Below, one piece after another: positions 1-4,925 of a stretch of DNA of 7,418 bases (its first letter is position 1; each line of letters starts with the position of its first letter). The stretch is taken from NCBI GenBank assembly GCA_016782825.1, contig JADHXT010000166.1, forward strand, positions 1 through 7,418, in the 5' to 3' direction. This stretch comes from Candidatus Brocadiia bacterium. GTDB taxonomy: Bacteria > Planctomycetota > PUPC01 > DSUN01. Both the position numbers and the translations under genes were made by a program. The notes beneath the pieces were generated by a model that searched no databases, was not told the origin of the DNA, and saw only the letters and a list, made by a program, of their open reading frames with translations.

Positions 1-287
1 GTGCGGCCGAGGGCAGCAAGGGCCTCGACGAACTGCGGCTCGCCACAGCAACTGAAGCTGTGCTTAGGGATCTTCACCACGTCGGCCAGCAGGTCGGCGA
101 TCTCGGCGCGGGCGGGGCCGAGGCCGTCGGGGTTCTGTTCGGTGACGACGAGGGGCAGGCCGAGGGCGCGGGCGCCCTGGATGAGGCGCCGCAGGTTGTC
201 GAACAGGGCGTCGCGGTCGTGCATGAGCCCGGCGAGCTTGCCCTGCACGTCCACGACCAGGAGCACAGCGTTGTCAGGCGAGAGCAT
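1..287 (-). CDS. Isochorismatase-family cysteine hydrolase (ISOC1/2-like), 3' end cut by window edge
   Basis: Ninety-five codons are visible, reading from an ATG at 287 down to the window edge; the C-terminal half is missing. The opening hydrophobic strand ends in VVDVQ, with D13 at the place of the catalytic aspartate. Next come a helix, the strand LPLVVTEQ (44-51), the segment PDGLG (53-57), and KHSFSCCG (75-82), where K75 fits the catalytic lysine. The TEQ-x-P-x-GLG and K-x-x-FS pattern is typical of the ISOC1/ISOC2 branch of the isochorismatase-like hydrolases. The nucleophilic cysteine expected later in the fold lies outside the window. Members hydrolyse amides or similar bonds in small molecules, but this branch is poorly defined biochemically, so no substrate is proposed. 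A GAGGA sequence four bases before the ATG may serve as ribosome binding site, though the spacing is short. It lies 45 bp downstream of the oxidoreductase gene on the same strand, so the two are probably co-transcribed. Confidence 0.82.
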   Translation of the reverse strand, partial: MLSPDNAVLLVVDVQGKLAGLMHDRDALFDNLRRLIQGARALGLPLVVTEQNPDGLGPARAEIADLLADVVKIPKHSFSCCGEPQFVEALAALGR

Positions 288-332
288 GGCGTCCTCAACC
301 GGGAGAACGGCAGGGGAGGGCGCGATGGGCTA

Positions 333-1667
333 CTACTTCTTGGCCTGTGCCTTTTTCTTGCGCGGCTTGCGCTTGCGTGCGCCTGCGCCGCCGGGGATGG
401 GCCAGATGTCGTCTTCCACGTCGCCCACGTCGCCTGTCTCGAAGTCCTCGGGCGTCGGGGTGAGCTGCTGGTTTTCCTTCATCATCTGTTCCCAGACGAT
501 GCGCTTGCCGGTGTAGGCGGAGTCGCGGCCGATGATTGCGGTGGCAGTGGAGTGGGTGATATTCTCGGTCTCGTCGAGGGGCTTTCCGTCGAGGATGCTG
601 CGGAGCATGTCGACGTGTTCCTGCACGTAGGGGTTGGAGTGGTCGCTCTTGACCTGGGGGATATCGAGCTTGGTGCCGTCCCAGAGCTGCACCTTGCCGG
701 CGCAGTTGGTCCAGCCCTTTTCGCCCACGAGGTGGCGGTTCACGCTCGACCAGCAGCCGCTGATCTGGCGGCACATGCTATGGATGCGCACGCCGTCGAT
801 GTATTCGTAGTCGATGCTCAGCTCGTCGTAGAGGTTGCCTGTCTTTCGGCGGTGGCGCCATCCGAAGCCTGTGGCGGCGATGGGGTGGGAGCCCATGAAC
901 CAGTTGAGCACGTCGATGGTGTGCACGTGCTGCTCCACGATGTGGTCGCCGGAGAGCTGCACGTAGTTGTACCAGTTGTTGGCCATGTACTCGGCGTCGG
1001 TCTGGCCGGGCTGGCGGGGGCGCACCCAGAGGCGGCCGGTGCAGTAGTAGATGGCGCCGCCGCGGATGCGGCCGATGGCCCCGTCGGCGATGAGCTTGTG
1101 CGTGCCGAGGTAGGCGGTGTGATGGCGGTAGATGGTGCCGGTGACGCAGGCCAGGTTTTTCTGGCGGGCGATTTTGCTGGCTTCGAGCATGCGCGTGCAG
1201 CCGGCGGGGTCCACGGCCACGGGCTTTTCGAAGAACGTGTGCTTGCCTGCCTTCACGGCCGTCTCGAAGTGCAGCGGGCGGAATCCTGGCGGTGTGGCCA
1301 TGAGCACGATGTCCACCCCCGAATCGATGAGCTTCTTGTAACCATCGAAGCCCACGAAGCAGTGGCTATCGGGGATGTCGTGGCCCGATTTCTTGAGGCC
1401 GGCCTGAGTGCCCTTCACCCTGTGCTCGAAGGCGTCGGCCAGGGCCGTCAGCTTGATGTCGAGGCCCAGCACCTTGCCGGCCTGGAGAATGTCGCGGGCG
1501 GCGCCGTTGCCGCGGCCGCCACAGCCGATGAGCCCGGCACGGAACACCTTGGGAGCCCCCTTGGCCCGGCGAGTGCCCAGCACGGCGAGCCCTGCGGCGG
1601 CCATGGCCGCTGTGGCCGTCTTCGTGGAGCGTGGTCGCGGTGTGTCCTGGCTCGGCTTCTCGCCCAT
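333..1667 (-). CDS. Gfo/Idh/MocA-family NAD(P)-dependent oxidoreductase with degenerate N-terminal leader
   Basis: The protein has 444 residues. An N-terminal Rossmann fold carries the dinucleotide-binding loop GLIGCGGRGNG (45-55). It is followed by ALADAF (75-80) after the second strand and by the family signature EKP at 147-149, whose K148 is the expected catalytic lysine. The C-terminal alpha/beta domain holds GDHIVEQHVHTID (240-252), where E245 and H249 sit at the positions of the usual D/E-x3-H active-site pair. Family members oxidise or reduce sugars, inositols and their derivatives. Residues 13-31 look like a Tat or Sec leader (RST followed by an Ala-rich hydrophobic stretch) but lack the twin arginine, so export is uncertain. 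The C-terminus is a lysine/arginine-rich tail (431-444). The start is supported by AAGGAG seven bases upstream of the ATG. The gene ends in tandem TAG TAG stops and is probably the first gene of a two-gene operon. Substrate unknown. Confidence 0.93.
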   Translation of the reverse strand: MGEKPSQDTPRPRSTKTATAAMAAAGLAVLGTRRAKGAPKVFRAGLIGCGGRGNGAARDILQAGKVLGLDIKLTALADAFEHRVKGTQAGLKKSGHDIPDSHCFVGFDGYKKLIDSGVDIVLMATPPGFRPLHFETAVKAGKHTFFEKPVAVDPAGCTRMLEASKIARQKNLACVTGTIYRHHTAYLGTHKLIADGAIGRIRGGAIYYCTGRLWVRPRQPGQTDAEYMANNWYNYVQLSGDHIVEQHVHTIDVLNWFMGSHPIAATGFGWRHRRKTGNLYDELSIDYEYIDGVRIHSMCRQISGCWSSVNRHLVGEKGWTNCAGKVQLWDGTKLDIPQVKSDHSNPYVQEHVDMLRSILDGKPLDETENITHSTATAIIGRDSAYTGKRIVWEQMMKENQQLTPTPEDFETGDVGDVEDDIWPIPGGAGARKRKPRKKKAQAKK

Positions 1668-1674
1668 CGGTTGG

Positions 1675-1680
1675 CTCCTT
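1675..1680 (-). promoter_or_regulatory. Ribosome binding site of the oxidoreductase gene
   Basis: On the minus strand this reads AAGGAG, with seven bases to the ATG at 1667. It fixes the start of the oxidoreductase at the first methionine and therefore includes the odd leader in the protein. Confidence 0.8.
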
Positions 1681-1742
1681 GTGGTCTGCCGGTCGGGGGG
1701 TGGCGGCGCACCAGAATCAGGCGGGCGCTGGCAACATTAGAA

Positions 1743-1753
1743 GGTATGATACC
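1743..1753. promoter_or_regulatory. Perfect 11-bp inverted repeat over the -10 box, possible operator
   Basis: GGTAT-G-ATACC is a perfect palindrome around one central base. It spans the whole -10 hexamer of the minus-strand promoter, where a bound repressor could block polymerase. A half-site GATACC recurs at 1845-1850, two bases upstream of the -35 hexamer of the opposite promoter. Short palindromes arise by chance, and no regulator gene is visible in the window, so the operator role is inference. Confidence 0.3.
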
Positions 1754-1774
1754 CATTGGGGGAGGGGAGGTCAA
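1746..1774 (-). promoter_or_regulatory. Sigma70-type promoter of the oxidoreductase/isochorismatase unit
   Basis: On the minus strand, TTGACC (1774-1769) is separated by exactly 17 bp from TATCAT (1751-1746). Each hexamer matches the -35 and -10 consensus at five of six positions. Transcription would begin near 1739-1740, giving an untranslated leader of about 72 nucleotides. No other candidate of this quality is seen between this site and the gene. The call rests on pattern matching only. Confidence 0.6.
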
Positions 1775-1852
1775 GGCCAATCGCAGGCTCCTCCCATGCT
1801 CGCGAGGCCGCAAGGTTTGTCGCTGCGCTCAGAATTCGGCCGGGGATACCTG

Positions 1853-1881
1853 TTGCATCGCGGTGCGCCATTTGCTATAAT
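1853..1881 (+). promoter_or_regulatory. Extended -10 sigma70-type promoter of the GH89-like gene
   Basis: A perfect TATAAT (1876-1881) is preceded by TG and one base (1873-1875), forming an extended -10 element. TTGCAT (1853-1858) lies 17 bp upstream and matches the first three positions of the -35 consensus. The site stands out against the high-GC surroundings. Transcription would start near 1888, leaving about 40 nucleotides of leader before the ATG at 1928. Confidence 0.68.
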
Positions 1882-1911
1882 CCGCCAGACACACACTCAC
1901 TCTCCCCACGC

Positions 1912-1918
1912 AGGAGGT
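1912..1918 (+). promoter_or_regulatory. Ribosome binding site of the GH89-like gene
   Basis: AGGAGGT is a near-perfect Shine-Dalgarno sequence nine bases before the ATG at 1928. It decides the start: the reading frame is open upstream to 1631, but translation from there would begin before the promoter and inside the divergent gene. Confidence 0.85.
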
Positions 1919-1927
1919 CGTGCTCTG

Positions 1928-4432
1928 ATGAGAAGCATCTTCCGCCTGACCGTTTGTTTCTGCCTCTTGGCGGCCATGCGCGCCGAGGCTCTCGACCTCG
2001 TCCGTGGAGGCAAGCCCGTGGCCACGCTGGTGGTGGCACCCGGTGCGAGCAAGGCCGTGCGCCTCGCTGCCGAGGAACTCCAGGCCATTGTCCAAAAGGT
2101 AAGCGGCGCGCGCATGCCCCTGAGCACCACGGTGCCTGCTGGGGCAGGGACGCTGGTGCTGGTGGGCACTGGCGCGGCCAATCTGGCCGGCAAGGACGTG
2201 CTGGCCGCGGCCAACCTGGCCGACGTGCAATCCGACGGCTACGCCATCACGGCCATGCCCCAGCACAAGCCCCCATGCCTCACCATCGTGAGCAAGGAGC
2301 CTCGCGGGACCCTGTACGGCGCGTACGACCTGCTCGAACGCTACGCAGGGTGCGGGTTCTTCGTCGATGGCGACCACCTGCCCAGCAGGAAAGACGTGAG
2401 CGTGCTCGACGCCCCCCTCGCCGGCAACCCGGCACACGCCATGCGCTTGTGCTACGCCGACACGCGCTTTTACGGCCCCAAGCGCTTCCAGGCCACCCTG
2501 TGGAACGCCGAGGATTGGAAGGTGTACCTGCGGTGGATGGCGAAGCGCAAGTTCAACTGCATTGCCATCAACATGACGGCCGAATCGCGCTCCTGGGGCG
2601 AAGCACACGATCGGGCCTTCCCCGAAACCAAGCAGGCCAAGACCGAGGCCGTCAACCCCCGTGGCGCCGACCGCTCGCCCAACGTCACGTCGCGCATGGG
2701 ATGGGGCCTCGCCCCAGGCCAGGTGACCAGCGTGTTGAAGGAAGCACTCACCTACGCCCGCGAAACCCTGGGGATGAAGACCCTCTACGTTTTGTCCTAC
2801 GGTCAGTTTGAGGACTCGCTCCAGCGGGCGCACCCCGACCTGAACTGGCTGGCCCCCTCGCCTACGTCGCTCGTCGGCAGCGCCGGGCAAAGCGCCTGGC
2901 TCGCGGCCACCGACGCCAAGTGCCAGGACCTGCAGACCCGCCTGTGGGAATCCATCATCAAGACCTATGGCAAGGCCGACCAGTACCTCGTCTTCTGCCG
3001 CCCCGACCTGAGCCCCACGCCCTCCTGGGCATCCACCATCGTTGACCGAAGCACCAAGGCGCTCGAACGGGTGGACCCCGATGGCGCCATCGCCTTCTCC
3101 ACCAGCGAGCGCGGTCTGTGGGGCAAGGAGCCCACCGAGCGGCTCGAGTTCCTCAGCAAGCTGCCCTCGGGCACCAGCATCTTCTACCTCACCACGCGGG
3201 CACCCGACGTGTCGCCGCTGCAGGACGACCGATACAACCCCAAAGACCACCGCCGGCATGCCTACAGCGAAATCGCAGCCAAAGACCCCGATGACCTGAC
3301 GGCGAGCCTCGTCAAGGAAGACGTGCGCGACCTGCCCCACTACCTGCCCGCGCTCGTCATCGCCTTCGAGCTCTTCGCCGGCCGCCCCTACTGGTATGGC
3401 TGCTCGTGGAAGAGCGGCCCCGGGCACGACCTGCTGGAGAACCGCTACGCCGTGCTCGTCTACCACAACCTCCACCGGCTCAACACCCCCGAACGAAGCC
3501 GCGCGCAGGGCTTCTGCAACTGGTCGCCCATCCAGCGCACCAACCCCCTCATGGAGCACCTGTGCGCCGAGTTTGCCTGGCGCGGCTACAATGTGTGGCG
3601 CAGTGAAGGCGGCTCGGATAACCGATTCACCCGCTTCTATCTCTCTCGCCGTTATGGCGTCGACGACGTGTCGGGTCTCCGGCCTGCCGCCACAGCTCTC
3701 AAGGCCTCCACCCGCGGCGCCCCCCTCGGTATCCCAGGAGCCAACTACCGCTTCTACACCCGCTGGGACAACGCCGACATCACGGGCACCCCATACATGC
3801 TCGATGCCATCCGCCAGATGCTGGCCTTCGAGGAACGAGCCACCAAGACCCCCTTCTACGAGCGCGACCTGGCGGAACTCAGCCGCACCTACCTGCACCA
3901 GTACATTGCCGGGCGCGTGCAGGGCGCCATGGCACTCCTGGCGAAAGCGAAGAAGGCCGCCAAGGACCAAACCTACTCCAACCGCGACCGAAACCAGAAC
4001 CTGGAAGATCTCAAGAAGATCGACACTGAGATCACGCGGGCACACGCCACGCTCATCCGCATCATCTCCACGCGCAAGGACATGAGCCTGGACGAAGCGA
4101 TCATAGAGGCCACGAAGACGCCTGGAGCCAACCGCAATCTCGCCCAGGCGATTCGCGAGCATCAGAGCGGCACCTTCGCCGATGGCTTCCCCCTGGTGGA
4201 CAGCATCGAATACCACAAGCAACTGAAGGCGAAGCAACTGCGCCACCTGCTCGACTATGTGAAGCAGGAACTCACCAACCCCACCGACAAGGCGGCGCCG
4301 CCCTGGCGGCAGTTCAGCCTGCACGGCGCGCGTGAGTTCATCGAGCGTTCTCGTCCGGTGCCCTACGACCAGAAGGCCGAGGAGACCGCTCCGAGCGAGA
4401 TTGTGAAGGAGTTCCTGAACGCGGCGGGTTGA
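1928..4432 (+). CDS. Secreted GH89-like (alpha-N-acetylglucosaminidase/NAGLU-type) protein with altered catalytic sites
   Basis: The protein has 834 residues, longer than typical NAGLU (about 720-740). Residues 1-21 form a Sec signal peptide (R2 and R6, hydrophobic core, likely cleavage after AEA). Residues 22-165 resemble the alpha/beta N-terminal domain of GH89, GH67 and GH20 enzymes, with AAEELQ (47-52) and GTLYGAYDLLERYAGCGFF (127-145). The barrel region follows NAGLU motif order: W-x4-W-x5-WMA (192-205), SYGQFEDSLQRAHPDLNW (290-307), WLAATD (324-329), GRPYWYGCSW (485-494) and NPLMEHLCAEFAWR (539-552). The all-helical domain begins near RRYG (574-577) and has ERDLAELSRTYLHQYI (645-660), similar to the NAGLU tail motif. 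GH89 enzymes release terminal alpha-linked GlcNAc. Where GH89 has FNE-x-x-PP this protein reads CRPDLSPTP (357-365), and where it has an APEG-type glutamate loop this protein reads FCNWSPIQRTNP (529-540). Activity is therefore uncertain. The family call relies on remembered motifs. It is transcribed divergently from the oxidoreductase. Confidence 0.7.
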   Translation: MRSIFRLTVCFCLLAAMRAEALDLVRGGKPVATLVVAPGASKAVRLAAEELQAIVQKVSGARMPLSTTVPAGAGTLVLVGTGAANLAGKDVLAAANLADVQSDGYAITAMPQHKPPCLTIVSKEPRGTLYGAYDLLERYAGCGFFVDGDHLPSRKDVSVLDAPLAGNPAHAMRLCYADTRFYGPKRFQATLWNAEDWKVYLRWMAKRKFNCIAINMTAESRSWGEAHDRAFPETKQAKTEAVNPRGADRSPNVTSRMGWGLAPGQVTSVLKEALTYARETLGMKTLYVLSYGQFEDSLQRAHPDLNWLAPSPTSLVGSAGQSAWLAATDAKCQDLQTRLWESIIKTYGKADQYLVFCRPDLSPTPSWASTIVDRSTKALERVDPDGAIAFSTSERGLWGKEPTERLEFLSKLPSGTSIFYLTTRAPDVSPLQDDRYNPKDHRRHAYSEIAAKDPDDLTASLVKEDVRDLPHYLPALVIAFELFAGRPYWYGCSWKSGPGHDLLENRYAVLVYHNLHRLNTPERSRAQGFCNWSPIQRTNPLMEHLCAEFAWRGYNVWRSEGGSDNRFTRFYLSRRYGVDDVSGLRPAATALKASTRGAPLGIPGANYRFYTRWDNADITGTPYMLDAIRQMLAFEERATKTPFYERDLAELSRTYLHQYIAGRVQGAMALLAKAKKAAKDQTYSNRDRNQNLEDLKKIDTEITRAHATLIRIISTRKDMSLDEAIIEATKTPGANRNLAQAIREHQSGTFADGFPLVDSIEYHKQLKAKQLRHLLDYVKQELTNPTDKAAPPWRQFSLHGAREFIERSRPVPYDQKAEETAPSEIVKEFLNAAG

Positions 4433-4598
4433 TCCGCAGACTGGGCGCAATCAGAGCCGGGCTGTGCGGCGCACGAGTGAGTTCCACGCTCACCGTGCCT
4501 GTTGATGCAACTCCTCACGCCACTACCCGTTGGGGCAATGGCTGGGCCGGAGAGCCCCGGTCCTGGCCCGCCTTACACCGTGGATTGGGAAACGACTC
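4433..4598. other. Spacer between the GH89-like gene and the V-ATPase operon
   Basis: This 166-bp spacer holds the hairpin at 4471-4498, a smaller overlapping inverted repeat GTGC-ggc-GCAC (4464-4474), which could be an alternative fold, and GTTG-atg-CAAC (4501-4511). No open frame here has a start signal and codon use like the neighbours. I could not find a convincing -10 and -35 pair for the V-ATPase genes, so their promoter is either unlike the sigma70 consensus or transcription continues from upstream. Confidence 0.5.
4471..4498 (+). terminator. Hairpin after the GH89-like gene, possible terminator without T-tract
   Basis: GCACG-a-GTGAG (4471-4481) pairs with CTCACCGTGC (4489-4498) around a seven-base loop, giving a 10-bp stem with one bulged A. 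It lies 38 bases after the TGA stop of the GH89-like gene and before the V-ATPase genes, where a transcript end is expected. The bases that follow (CTGTTGATG) are not a T-run, so it is not a classical intrinsic terminator. It could act with Rho, protect the 3' end, or be a chance structure. Confidence 0.35.
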
Positions 4599-4925
4599 AT
4601 GAGCCAAAGTGTGCTGGACGGCGTCGTGGCGATCGAGGCCAAGGCCGCGAAGCGGGTCGCCGACGCCACCGCGCAGGCGAAAGCCCTGCGCGATGAGGTC
4701 GAAGCCAAGCTCGCAGGCCTCGGCGCTGAACTGGATGCAGAAGCCCAGCAGGCCACCCGCTCGCACGCCCAGAGCGTGGCGGCCAGCAAGGAAAAAGCCC
4801 TCGCTGCGTTGGACGAGCAGCGTGCTGCCGCTCTCGCCGCCCTCGAGGGCGTGCAGAGCAAGCACCTCGGTTCCATGGCCACCGAGGTGGCCGCCCTCCT
4901 GGAGCGGGGCGACGATGGCCATTGA
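4599..4925 (+). CDS. V/A-type ATPase subunit H (peripheral-stalk coiled coil)
   Basis: This 108-residue protein is almost entirely Ala/Glu/Lys/Arg-rich helix with heptad-like spacing from about residue 10 to 100. It has no cysteine and no membrane segment. Its size, composition and position directly before subunit I match subunit H of archaeal and bacterial V/A-ATPases (E. hirae NtpF, Thermus subunit G), which pairs with subunit E to form the peripheral stalks linking the catalytic head to subunit I. Sequence conservation in this subunit is low, so the call leans on synteny and coiled-coil character. The start at 4599 was chosen because the product then opens with MSQSVLDGVVAIEAKA, as family members do; an upstream in-frame ATG at 4530 would add an unrelated 23-residue segment. 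No strong ribosome binding site precedes it (only GGGAA nearby). Its 3' end overlaps the next gene by 11 bp. Confidence 0.82.
   Translation: MSQSVLDGVVAIEAKAAKRVADATAQAKALRDEVEAKLAGLGAELDAEAQQATRSHAQSVAASKEKALAALDEQRAAALAALEGVQSKHLGSMATEVAALLERGDDGH

Noticed and set aside
1799..1806. Palindrome CTCGCGAG between the divergent promoters
   Set aside because: An 8-bp GC-rich palindrome is easily expected by chance in this base composition, and it overlaps neither promoter.
60..1880. Long plus-strand open frame of 606 codons opposite the oxidoreductase and isochorismatase genes
   Set aside because: It is antisense to two genes with clear motifs. Its product is low-complexity (His/Val/Ala/Gly-rich) with no family motif, as expected from GC-biased third positions.
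1631..1927. Upstream extension of the GH89-like gene to an earlier ATG
   Set aside because: It would begin before the promoter and inside the divergent oxidoreductase gene, lacks a ribosome binding site, and would bury the signal peptide.
1829..4450. Long minus-strand open frame of 873 codons opposite the GH89-like gene
   Set aside because: The sense gene has a promoter, ribosome binding site, signal peptide and conserved motifs. The antisense product has none and reflects codon bias.
4530..4598. Earlier ATG for V-ATPase subunit H
   Set aside because: It adds 23 residues (tryptophan- and proline-containing) unlike the coiled-coil family start at 4599.
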